A program made the translations under genes and the position numbers. From Ruminococcaceae bacterium UBA3903 (GTDB lineage Bacteria > Bacillota > Clostridia > Oscillospirales > Acutalibacteraceae), in assembly GCA_002391625.1 (NCBI GenBank), contig DGFJ01000024.1, forward strand, positions 330-6,751: a DNA stretch of 6,422 nt, read 5' to 3'. Position 1 is the stretch's first letter; each line of letters opens with the position of its first letter. The notes under the pieces are model-generated. The model had not been told where the DNA came from, did no database searches, and worked only from the letters and a program-made list of their open reading frames with translations. Shown here one piece after another: positions 1-6,422 of the stretch.

Positions 1-1112
1 AGGTTGAAAACGCTTTTATAGATAGTGTAAAAAAAATCACCTTTACTGCAAAGGACCTATCAAAGGAAAAATCAAAGCTAAAAATTGTTTACACACCTTT
101 ACATGGTGCAGGCAATGTTCCAGTACAAAGGATTTTAAAAGAAAACGGTTACAAAAACGTTTACGTAGTAAAGGAACAGGAACAGCCAAACGGTGATTTT
201 TCAACAGTGAAATCACCTAACCCAGAGGATATAAAAGCCTTTGAAATGGCGTTGCTACTAGCCAAAGAGAAGGATGCTGATATAGTCTTGGCAACAGACC
301 CTGATGCGGACAGGCTAGGGGTATATGTTAAAGACAACAAAGGTCGGTACACTTGTTTTAACGGAAATATGATAGGCTCTATAATGGCTGAATACATTTT
401 ATCCCAAATGAAATTTTCCAATTCTATACCTACTAACGGTGCTATTGTAAAAACAATTGTGACAACTAAAATGCTAAAGGCTATTGCTGAAAGTTATGGT
501 GTGTCAGTGGTTCAGGTATTAACAGGTTTTAAATATATAGGTGCTAAAATTAATGAATTTTTTGAGCTAAGAACCTACCATTACATTTTGGGTGTTGAGG
601 AAAGCTATGGTTATCTGCCAGGTACATATGTTAGAGATAAGGATGCTATTGGTTCAGTTGCCGTGCTATGTGAAATGGCAGCCTACTATAAAAGCATAGG
701 TGTTGACCTGTGTCAGGTGATGGAAGATATGTATAAGTGCTATGGCTACTATAAAGAGCAATTGTTTTCTATAGCATTGGAAGGTGTGGCGGGTGAGGAA
801 AAAATTAAAACGATTATGATGGTATTAAGACAAAATCCACCACAGCAAATAGGTGAATACAAGGTATGCAATATTTTAGATTATCAGGAACAAACAGAAC
901 TAAATGTTGCTTTAAATACAAAAAAGCTACTGAAAACAAATAGGTCAAATGTTATGTACTTTGAAATGGAAAATGATAGCTTTTGCTGTGTAAGACCATC
1001 GGGTACAGAGCCAAAAATAAAAATATATTTAGGTGTAAGGGAGAAATCCTCCACAAGGGCAGATGAAAAGCTACAAGATATTAAAAATGATATATATGCA
1101 CTGTTTAAATAA
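1..1112 (+). CDS. Phospho-sugar mutase (phosphoglucomutase/phosphomannomutase, PgcA-like), 5' truncated
   Basis: This enzyme interconverts hexose 1- and 6-phosphates in the cytoplasm through a phosphoserine and a bound metal. The window starts inside the gene. The frame is open from base 3 and gives 369 residues up to TAA at 1110-1112. Family members of this long type have about 560-580 residues, so roughly 200 N-terminal residues, including the catalytic phosphoserine loop, lie upstream. Visible motifs are YTPLHGAG early in the fragment, the metal-binding loop DPDADR (297-314), the sugar-specificity loop GVEESYG (591-611) and the phosphate-binding loop RPSGTEPK (993-1016). The GTG at 207 is an internal codon, because family sequence continues upstream of it. 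The gene is followed after 18 bases by manA. This context suggests that it supplies mannose-1-phosphate for GDP-mannose, although the family includes glucose-specific and dual-specificity members and sequence alone does not decide. The family call is firm; the substrate is inferred. Confidence 0.93.
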   Translation, partial: VENAFIDSVKKITFTAKDLSKEKSKLKIVYTPLHGAGNVPVQRILKENGYKNVYVVKEQEQPNGDFSTVKSPNPEDIKAFEMALLLAKEKDADIVLATDPDADRLGVYVKDNKGRYTCFNGNMIGSIMAEYILSQMKFSNSIPTNGAIVKTIVTTKMLKAIAESYGVSVVQVLTGFKYIGAKINEFFELRTYHYILGVEESYGYLPGTYVRDKDAIGSVAVLCEMAAYYKSIGVDLCQVMEDMYKCYGYYKEQLFSIALEGVAGEEKIKTIMMVLRQNPPQQIGEYKVCNILDYQEQTELNVALNTKKLLKTNRSNVMYFEMENDSFCCVRPSGTEPKIKIYLGVREKSSTRADEKLQDIKNDIYALFK

Positions 1113-1116
1113 CCAA

Positions 1117-1124
1117 GGGAGGTG
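1117..1124 (+). promoter_or_regulatory. Strong ribosome binding site of manA; fixes its start
   Basis: GGGAGGTG contains GGAGGTG (1118-1124), which pairs perfectly with the usual 3' end of bacterial 16S rRNA. GGAGG is followed by 8 bases and then ATG at 1131. An in-frame GTG at 1122-1124 lies inside this site and therefore cannot be the start, so the ATG is chosen. Confidence 0.88.
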
Positions 1125-1130
1125 TTTATT

Positions 1131-2138
1131 ATGATAACAGGATATACAGGAGAAAAACATAATAAAAACTTGATAATAGAAGATTTATTTAAACTAGAAC
1201 CAGCCTATAAGGATTATTTATGGGGTGGCACAACCTTAAAGAAAAAGTATGATAAGAATTGCAGACTAAATAAGGTGGCCGAAAGCTGGGAGCTGTCAGC
1301 ACATCCAGATGGGCTATGCAGAATAGCTACTGGACGTTTTTCTGGTGAAACCTTTGACAATTTTATAAATGATGTTGGCATACAGGCATTGGGCAAAAAG
1401 TATAGTGACCATCAAGAATTTCCTTTACTAATCAAATTTATTGATGCACAGCAGCCACTGTCAATACAAATACATCCAGATGATATTTATGCTGAAAAGG
1501 TGGAGCATGGTCAAGGAAAAACTGAAATGTGGTATGTTGTTGATTGTGAAGAAAATGCTTTTATCTATTATGGACTAAAGGAAAAAACCTCTAAAAAGGA
1601 AATAGCAGAAAGAGTTAAAAACAACTCTATTACGGAGATTCTAAACAAGGTCTATGTTCATAAGGGCGATGCATTTTTTGTACAGGCAGGCACTATACAC
1701 GCTATTGGCAAGGGAATTTTAATTTGTGAAATACAACAAAATTCCAACAGCACTTACAGATTATATGACTATGACAGAAGAGATAAAGATGGAAACACAC
1801 GGGAATTGCAGTTAAATAAGGCACTGGATGTTGTCAACGTAGACAAAGCAGACAATGGTTGTTATCATCACAACGTACGTAAGCATAATGGCTACAATAC
1901 ACAGATTTTAGCGGAATGTGATTACTTTACAACAATAAAATATGATGTGACAACAACAGCAGATATAAAGGTGACCGACGATTCCTTTGTAGCAATTACA
2001 ATAGTTGATGGTTTTGGAACAGTAGAGGATAATACCATGGCAATCAAATTTAAACCGGGAGATACAATTTTCGCAACAGCAGGAAACAGACAAATTACAG
2101 TCAGCGGACAATGTTTATTACTTATTTCACATATGTAA
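1131..2138 (+). CDS. manA: Mannose-6-phosphate isomerase, class I (ManA)
   Basis: This zinc enzyme of the cupin fold interconverts fructose-6-phosphate and mannose-6-phosphate in the cytoplasm. It is the entry step from glycolysis to GDP-mannose. The protein has 335 residues, slightly longer than the short Firmicute form of about 315. Family signatures are visible in order: LEPAYKDYLWGG (residues 22-33), AESWELSAHPDG (50-61), and the metal site made of Q113 and H115 in SIQIHPDD, E132 in KTEMW, and H190 in QAGTIHAIG. The catalytic arginine of this family probably corresponds to R210 in STYRLYDYDR. The ATG at 1131 is used because of the ribosome binding site just upstream. It gives about 15 residues before the family's usual N-terminus, and no internal start has a better-placed binding site. 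It is a single-function type I enzyme, not the isomerase-guanylyltransferase fusion, so a separate ManC is needed. It sits 18 bases from both neighbours, consistent with co-transcription. Confidence 0.95.
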   Translation: MITGYTGEKHNKNLIIEDLFKLEPAYKDYLWGGTTLKKKYDKNCRLNKVAESWELSAHPDGLCRIATGRFSGETFDNFINDVGIQALGKKYSDHQEFPLLIKFIDAQQPLSIQIHPDDIYAEKVEHGQGKTEMWYVVDCEENAFIYYGLKEKTSKKEIAERVKNNSITEILNKVYVHKGDAFFVQAGTIHAIGKGILICEIQQNSNSTYRLYDYDRRDKDGNTRELQLNKALDVVNVDKADNGCYHHNVRKHNGYNTQILAECDYFTTIKYDVTTTADIKVTDDSFVAITIVDGFGTVEDNTMAIKFKPGDTIFATAGNRQITVSGQCLLLISHM

Positions 2139-2156
2139 AAGGAAAGGAAAATAATT

Positions 2157-3164
2157 ATGAAAAACGCATTAATTACAGGTATATCAGGACAGGACGGCAG
2201 TTATCTAACAGAACTATTATTGGAAAAAGGCTACAATGTATATGGACTTTTTAGACGCAGAAGTACTGGCGAATATGGCAATGTAGCACATTTGGCAGAT
2301 AAAATACATTTTATCTATGGAGATATGAGTGACCTGTCGTCGTTAATAACAGCAATAATAGAAAGCAACCCAGACGAGATATATAACCTAGCGGCACAAT
2401 CATACGTAGCTGTGTCATGGGCAGAGCCATTGTTTACTAACGATGTAAACGGAGCTGGCGTAGCTAAATTATTAGAGGCAGTAAAATTAGTGAAGCCAGA
2501 CACTAGGGTGTATCAGGCATCTACCAGTGAGATGTTTGGTAAAGTACAGCAGATACCACAAAGTGAAACTACACCATTTTATCCACGCAGCCCATATGGA
2601 GTATCCAAGCTGTACGCACACTGGATAGCAAAGAATTACAGAGAAAGCTACAATATGTTTGTTTCCTGCGGAATTTTGTTTAACCATGAATCACAACGCA
2701 GAGGAAAAGAATTTGTAACCAGAAAGATTACAAATACGGTAGCAAAAATTAAATATGGAAAGACTGATTGTCTGTATTTAGGTAACTTGGATTCAAAGCG
2801 AGATTGGGGACATTCCAAGGATTATGTATATGCCATGTGGAAAATGCTGCAGCATACAGAGCCAGACGATTTTGTTATAGCAACCGGCAAAACCTACACA
2901 GTACGAGAATTTGTAGAGGCAGCATTTTTGTGCGTGGGAATAAACATAGTTTGGCAGGGTAAAGGTGCCAATGAGTGCGGTATAGATGCCGAAACTAAAA
3001 AAACTCTGGTAAAGGTTGACAACAAGCTATATAGACCGGCAGAGGTAGAATTATTAATGGGTGACAGTACAAAGGCTCAAAAGCTTTTAAATTGGTATCC
3101 AAAATATAACTTACAATCACTGGTTAAATGTATGATAGATAATGATTTAGAATTAGAAAAGTAA
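2157..3164 (+). CDS. gmd: GDP-mannose 4,6-dehydratase
   Basis: This short-chain dehydrogenase-like enzyme converts GDP-D-mannose to GDP-4-keto-6-deoxy-D-mannose, using a tightly bound NADP that is recycled within the reaction. The protein has 335 residues, typical of bacterial Gmd without a long C-terminal tail. The Rossmann nucleotide loop is GISGQDG (8-14), followed by the FRRRS segment (32-36) that in this family contacts the NADP phosphate. YNLAAQSYVAVSW (76-88) and FNHESQRRG are strongly conserved Gmd signatures. The catalytic set is T123 and E125 in STSEMFG, with Y147 and K151 in YGVSK; the spacing matches T132, E134, Y156 and K160 of the E. coli enzyme. The LYRPAEVE segment near the C-terminus is also characteristic. 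A GGAAAGG ribosome binding site lies about 9 bases before the ATG. It stands 18 bases after manA and 15 before fcl. The fcl neighbour points to GDP-L-fucose rather than GDP-D-rhamnose as the end product. Confidence 0.97.
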   Translation: MKNALITGISGQDGSYLTELLLEKGYNVYGLFRRRSTGEYGNVAHLADKIHFIYGDMSDLSSLITAIIESNPDEIYNLAAQSYVAVSWAEPLFTNDVNGAGVAKLLEAVKLVKPDTRVYQASTSEMFGKVQQIPQSETTPFYPRSPYGVSKLYAHWIAKNYRESYNMFVSCGILFNHESQRRGKEFVTRKITNTVAKIKYGKTDCLYLGNLDSKRDWGHSKDYVYAMWKMLQHTEPDDFVIATGKTYTVREFVEAAFLCVGINIVWQGKGANECGIDAETKKTLVKVDNKLYRPAEVELLMGDSTKAQKLLNWYPKYNLQSLVKCMIDNDLELEK

Positions 3165-3179
3165 AACGGAGATGTTCCT

Positions 3180-4115
3180 ATGGATATGTTAAACAGCAAG
3201 GTTCTTATAACAGGTGGTACAGGCTTTATTGGCAGTCACTTAGTAAACAGTTTAAAGCTTAATGGCTTTAAATCGGTGGTGGCTGTTGGTAGCGAAAGCT
3301 ATAATCTGTTAGATACCACACAAATTGAAAAGCTTTTTACTGATGTACAGCCAGACATTGTAATTCATATGGCGGCTAAGGTAGGCGGCATAGCCCATAT
3401 AAATCAATATCCTGCTGACTACTACTATGAAAATATATGTATGTGTACACAGCTGCTTAATCAATGTAAGAAATATAAAATTAAAAAATTTGTGGCGATA
3501 GGAACAAATTGCTCATATCCAGAAAATATTAATGTCCCATTTAAAGAGGAGGATCTGTTTAATGGTTATCCACAAAAAACAAATGCCTCATACGGGATGG
3601 TAAAGCGAGCATTTTATCAGCAGTGCGTATCCTATAAGCAACAGTACGGGCAGGACTTTATATATTTAATTCCAACAAATGCTTATGGTATTGGTGACCA
3701 CTTTGATAATGAATCAGGTCATGTTATACCCTCATTAATAAATAAGTTTAGTACAGCGGTCAAAGAAAATAAAGCCGTTATATTGTGGGGCAGCGGAAGG
3801 GCCACGCGAGAGTTTATGTACATAGATGATGTGTGTAGCTGTATTACAAAAGCCCTGTTCCTATATTCAGACTCTACACCAATGAATATAGGAACAGGTG
3901 TAGAAACCTCTATAAAGGATTTAGCAGAAAATATAGCCGGTATTACAGGGTACACCAAAGAAATAATATGGGATACAACAAAACCAGAGGGTTATATGCG
4001 TAAATGCCTAGACAATAGCAAAATGATAAATTGCTTTGGCAGATTACCTTTTATATCCTTGGATGAAGGGCTGGTAAAAACAATTAATTGGGCAAAAGCA
4101 AACAATCTTATTTAA
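3180..4115 (+). CDS. fcl: GDP-L-fucose synthase (GDP-4-keto-6-deoxymannose 3,5-epimerase/4-reductase)
   Basis: This bifunctional enzyme epimerises C3 and C5 of GDP-4-keto-6-deoxymannose and then reduces C4 to give GDP-L-fucose. The protein has 311 residues, close to the E. coli enzyme (321). The Rossmann loop is GGTGFIG (12-18). AAKVGGI (65-71) followed by YPAD is a hallmark of the family. The epimerase acid/base pair is present as C111 (in GTNCSYP) and H181 (in SGHVIP), and the reductase pair as Y138 and K142 (in SYGMVK). Their mutual spacing equals that of C109, H179, Y136 and K140 in E. coli. REFMYIDD and NIGTGVE follow in the expected order. The Cys/His pair argues against a GDP-rhamnose reductase. 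The residue matching Ser107 of E. coli is threonine (T109), and the positions of Arg12 and Arg36 are T14 and S38. The start at 3180 follows GGAG by 8 bases. The gene continues directly from gmd. Confidence 0.95.
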   Translation: MDMLNSKVLITGGTGFIGSHLVNSLKLNGFKSVVAVGSESYNLLDTTQIEKLFTDVQPDIVIHMAAKVGGIAHINQYPADYYYENICMCTQLLNQCKKYKIKKFVAIGTNCSYPENINVPFKEEDLFNGYPQKTNASYGMVKRAFYQQCVSYKQQYGQDFIYLIPTNAYGIGDHFDNESGHVIPSLINKFSTAVKENKAVILWGSGRATREFMYIDDVCSCITKALFLYSDSTPMNIGTGVETSIKDLAENIAGITGYTKEIIWDTTKPEGYMRKCLDNSKMINCFGRLPFISLDEGLVKTINWAKANNLI

Positions 4116-4117
4116 GT

Positions 4118-4121
4118 AGGT
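4118..4121 (+). promoter_or_regulatory. Weak ribosome binding site of the MATE gene; decides the start
   Basis: AGGT is the only purine-rich match in the 14-base gap. It stands 8 bases before ATG at 4130 but only 2 bases before an in-frame TTG at 4124, so the ATG is preferred. The site is clearly weaker than those of manA and the GH31 gene, which may mean a lower translation rate for this membrane protein. Confidence 0.6.
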
Positions 4122-4129
4122 AATTGAAA

Positions 4130-5491
4130 ATGAGTAAAAACAAATCTTTATATAGGCTGCTTTTAGTGGTTGCCTTGCCTATAACATTGCAGTGTATTAT
4201 GCAGTCCCTGCTGCCTGTTATAGATGAAATAATGGTAGGACAGCTACAGGAAACATCAATAGCTGCATTGACAGCCAGTAATCGTATATACAACATTTAC
4301 TATTATATTGTGCTGGCACTTTCCGGTGCTACAGCCATATTTGTTACACAGTTTTGGGGCAATAATAAAAAGGATAGCATACCGAAAGCTTTTAAAATTC
4401 CCATTATAATTGGTTTAGCAGCTTTGGCGTTATATCTGATAGTTGCTTTTTTAATGCCACAGCAAAGTGTTGAAGTTTTCTCTAATGACCAACAGGTAGT
4501 TGAAATTGGTATTGTATTGCAAAAAATATATGCATTAAGTGCTATTCCTATTTTACTTACAAATTTATATTCAACATTACTTAGAAGCACATATAATGTA
4601 AAAATCCCCATGCTGATTGGTATTTTTAGCGTTGTAATCAATACATTATTAAATTACGTGTTGATTTCTGGATTTTATTTTGTACCCAAATTGGGTGTGT
4701 ATGGAGCTGCCATAGCAACCTTAATTGCTAGATTTTTAGAAGCTACATTGCTAATACTATATGTTTATGTAAAAAAACACAACATATCCTTTAATATCAT
4801 AAAGATACTTAGAAGTAAGCTGGATGTGGATTTTACAAGAGCCTATTACAAAGCTATGATTCCACTGCTGACTCTCAATATTTTGTTTATTTTAGCCGAT
4901 ACATCCTACTCTGCTATATACGGTCAAATGGGTACAGCAAGCTTAACAGCAGCTTCCATAATGTTTCCAATACAAGGCTTTTCCATAGGGCTATTTAGTG
5001 GATTGGCTACTGCTACTGCTATTATTTTAGGTAACCAGTTAGGCTGTCAAAAGTATCAGACTGCTATTGATTATTCAAGACAAATTTTGAAAATCACTAC
5101 AATATTAACAATCATTATATCGGTAATTTTAGGTGGAGTATCATACCTATATGTGTCATTTTATAATGTATCTGCGGAAGTGCAATTTAATGCACAAATA
5201 TTAGTAATAGTGTCCGCCGTATTTTTAACGGTGCGTGTACTTAATATGGTAATGTGTCAGGGTGTAATACAAAGTGGCGGAGATACAAAGTTTATATTGA
5301 TTTTGGATATTATTGGACCATGGTGTATAGGTGTACCGCTGGCATTTTTAGGTGCTATTGTTTTACATCTGCCAATATATACTGTGTATATATTGATTTC
5401 CATGGAAGAGGTTGTACGGTTAATCTTAGGCTTAATAAAGGTGTTAAAAGGCAATTGGGCAAAAAACCTAGTTAGCGATTTATCCGTTTAA
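4130..5491 (+). CDS. MATE family efflux transporter (cation-coupled, MOP superfamily)
   Basis: This is a polytopic inner-membrane carrier of the multidrug and toxic compound extrusion family, which exports small molecules in exchange for Na+ or H+. The protein has 453 residues, the normal family length, and about 12 hydrophobic segments in two homologous halves. The first half begins with a helix at about residues 10-30 (ALPITLQ), then D32 and the VGQL turn, and the second helix ends in a TQFWG motif (73-77). The second half repeats the pattern from MIPLLTLN (243-250) through D257 and a YGQMG turn to the ATAIILGNQLG stretch. A polar GGDTKF loop follows near residue 380-390. The substrate cannot be told from sequence. 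It lies 14 bases after fcl and 20 before a GH31 gene, so it may export a product linked to this operon. Polysaccharide flippases belong to the same superfamily, but the motifs here are those of MATE proper. The family call is firm; the role is open. Confidence 0.92.
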   Translation: MSKNKSLYRLLLVVALPITLQCIMQSLLPVIDEIMVGQLQETSIAALTASNRIYNIYYYIVLALSGATAIFVTQFWGNNKKDSIPKAFKIPIIIGLAALALYLIVAFLMPQQSVEVFSNDQQVVEIGIVLQKIYALSAIPILLTNLYSTLLRSTYNVKIPMLIGIFSVVINTLLNYVLISGFYFVPKLGVYGAAIATLIARFLEATLLILYVYVKKHNISFNIIKILRSKLDVDFTRAYYKAMIPLLTLNILFILADTSYSAIYGQMGTASLTAASIMFPIQGFSIGLFSGLATATAIILGNQLGCQKYQTAIDYSRQILKITTILTIIISVILGGVSYLYVSFYNVSAEVQFNAQILVIVSAVFLTVRVLNMVMCQGVIQSGGDTKFILILDIIGPWCIGVPLAFLGAIVLHLPIYTVYILISMEEVVRLILGLIKVLKGNWAKNLVSDLSV

Positions 5492-5494
5492 TAT

Positions 5495-5500
5495 AGGAGG
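5495..5500 (+). promoter_or_regulatory. Consensus ribosome binding site (AGGAGG) of the GH31 gene
   Basis: A perfect AGGAGG is followed by an 11-base A/T-only spacer with a seven-T run before ATG at 5512. The spacer is a few bases longer than usual. No alternative in-frame ATG, GTG or TTG lies nearer, so the start is supported despite the spacing. Confidence 0.8.
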
Positions 5501-5511
5501 ATTTTTTTAAA

Positions 5512-6422
5512 ATGAATAATACAATAAATTTTATAACAGACAATAATATAAATATAGAAATATATTTAACAACAGACAATTACTTAAGGGTTAAATGTGC
5601 TGTAGCAAATGAAAATTACTGCCAAAATCAATTTAAGATTCATAAAGAACCAAAGGACATAAACATAATAGATGGAAGAAAATTTGTTGTGGGTAGCTTT
5701 ACTGTTATTAAAGAATCAGAGGGCTACACCCTTTTAGACAAAAAAAGTGTGCCGATTTATACATCTAAAATAGAGGTTATTCTGGATAAAAACGGCACTT
5801 TTGTTCCTATTGAAACAAAGTGGGATAGGGTAGGTTTAGTTCAGGAATTGTGTGAAATCCGCACATACCACGGTAAATACAAGTTTTTGGGAATGGGTGA
5901 AGCCTGTGATACACTACTACTAAACAATAGTCAGTTCAAGCTGTACCATGTAGCTGATTTGGGCAATCAAGAAAAAATGTATATTCCCTTTTACTTTACG
6001 AATGCAGGCTACGCCGTATATTACAACGCTAACGGTAATGATGAATTTAAATTTTTAGACAACACCTCCACAGCAACAGTTCAGTACAATACTAAGCAAC
6101 TATACTTTGATTGTTATATGTACACCGAGAATACACCCAAAAAAGTTGTAGGCCGCTTTTATGAATTTTCTAATGCCTGTTCAATTTTACCAAAATGGAC
6201 GTTTGGATACATTCAATCCAAATTTGGTTATCAAACAGAACAGGAAATCTATGATTTACTGGAGCAAATTGATAAATACAAAATGCCTGTCAGTGCTATT
6301 GTTATTGATTTACACTGGTATAAAAGAATGGGCGATTTAGACTGGAATATGGACAAATTTCCACATCACAAGGAGCTGTGTGCAGAGCTTAAAAAACGTG
6401 ATATTAAGCTGTTAACTATATC
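5512..6422 (+). CDS. Glycoside hydrolase family 31 protein (alpha-glucosidase or alpha-transglucosylase type), 3' truncated
   Basis: The reading frame is open to the right edge and gives 303 residues of a larger protein (family members usually exceed 600). Residues 1 to about 222 form the N-terminal beta-sandwich region. It carries the family signatures GMGEACD (127-133, the usual GLGE motif) and IPFYFTNAGYAVYYN (158-172). The catalytic barrel begins at LPKWTFGYIQSKFGY (226-240), followed by the second strand AIVIDLHWY (262-270) with D266, which in GH31 enzymes helps hold the sugar at the -1 site, and then MGDLDW (273-278) and FP (283-284). The catalytic nucleophile and acid/base lie beyond the window. 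The DLHW...MG.LDW...FP pattern resembles, from memory, the oligosaccharide 4-alpha-glucosyltransferase branch (Cellvibrio Agd31B) more than classic maltases, but this is an inference. There is no signal peptide or membrane anchor, so a cytoplasmic location is likely. Family members act on alpha-glucosides, alpha-xylosides or related sugars; substrate unknown. Confidence 0.9.
   Translation, partial: MNNTINFITDNNINIEIYLTTDNYLRVKCAVANENYCQNQFKIHKEPKDINIIDGRKFVVGSFTVIKESEGYTLLDKKSVPIYTSKIEVILDKNGTFVPIETKWDRVGLVQELCEIRTYHGKYKFLGMGEACDTLLLNNSQFKLYHVADLGNQEKMYIPFYFTNAGYAVYYNANGNDEFKFLDNTSTATVQYNTKQLYFDCYMYTENTPKKVVGRFYEFSNACSILPKWTFGYIQSKFGYQTEQEIYDLLEQIDKYKMPVSAIVIDLHWYKRMGDLDWNMDKFPHHKELCAELKKRDIKLLTI

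Larger units (their letters stand above)
1..6422 (+). other. Probable single transcription unit: mutase-manA-gmd-fcl-MATE-GH31
   Basis: Six genes run in one direction with gaps of 18, 18, 15, 14 and 20 bases, each gap holding little more than a ribosome binding site. No gap has room for a promoter or shows a stem-loop followed by a T run. The promoter must lie left of the window and the terminator right of it. Co-transcription is inferred from spacing only. Confidence 0.8.

Noticed and set aside
207..1112. GTG at 207 as the start of a short mutase gene
   Set aside because: The same frame is open back to base 3 and encodes conserved family sequence (YTPLHGAG and following), so 207 is an internal valine codon of a truncated gene.
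1122..1130. GTG at 1122 as the manA start
   Set aside because: It lies inside the GGAGGTG ribosome binding site; the ATG at 1131 is correctly spaced.
1354..1382. TTGACA-like box inside manA as an internal promoter
   Set aside because: No convincing -10 box follows at 16-18 bases, and such matches are frequent by chance in AT-rich DNA.
4124..4129. TTG at 4124 as the MATE start
   Set aside because: It is only 2 bases from the AGGT site, too close, while ATG at 4130 has 8-base spacing.
161..5454. Antisense open frames opposite the mutase, manA, gmd, fcl and MATE genes
   Set aside because: They are short, lack ribosome binding sites and recognisable domains, and sit fully opposite well-identified genes.
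5254..5475. A 73-codon + strand frame inside the MATE gene
   Set aside because: It is an out-of-frame shadow of the transporter with no family resemblance or start signal.
5484..5508. T run at 5502-5508 as a terminator after the MATE gene
   Set aside because: No G+C stem-loop precedes it; the purine stretch before it is the ribosome binding site of the next gene.
1..6422. CRISPR arrays, tRNA/rRNA genes, riboswitches, insertion sequences, attachment sites
   Set aside because: The window is almost wholly coding, with gaps of 20 bases or less; no repeats or structured RNA patterns were seen.

Overview
The window is AT-rich and densely coded. All six genes lie on the + strand, separated by gaps of only 14-20 bases. 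Strong AGGAGG-type ribosome binding sites, frequent ATA and AGA codons and the protein types point to a low-G+C Gram-positive anaerobe of the Clostridia kind. This is an inference from sequence style, and no species marker is present. Both window ends cut through genes.

Layout from left to right: (1) the C-terminal two thirds of a phosphoglucomutase/phosphomannomutase of the long PgcA-like type, 1-1112; (2) type I mannose-6-phosphate isomerase ManA, 1131-2138; (3) GDP-mannose 4,6-dehydratase Gmd, 2157-3164; (4) GDP-L-fucose synthase Fcl, 3180-4115; (5) a 12-helix MATE-family transporter, 4130-5491; (6) the N-terminal 303 residues of a family 31 glycoside hydrolase (GH31) that runs off the right edge, 5512-6422. 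No promoter, hairpin terminator, RNA gene, repeat, insertion sequence or CRISPR array is visible. The genes look like the middle of one transcription unit, and each of the five stop codons seen is TAA.

Genes 1-4 make most of the de novo GDP-L-fucose pathway: fructose-6-P to mannose-6-P (ManA), mannose-6-P to mannose-1-P (the mutase, if it accepts mannose), then, after GDP-mannose is formed, dehydration (Gmd) and epimerisation/reduction (Fcl). The mannose-1-phosphate guanylyltransferase (ManC) that makes GDP-mannose is not in the window. Catalytic residues of ManA, Gmd and Fcl are all visible, so the pathway looks functional.

The less expected part is the right-hand side. A MATE transporter and a GH31 enzyme without a signal peptide follow the nucleotide-sugar genes directly, while no glycosyltransferase is seen. 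I found no clear sign of a wholly new system. The open question is what joins GDP-fucose supply, a MATE carrier and an apparently cytoplasmic alpha-glycosidase or transglucosylase in one operon.
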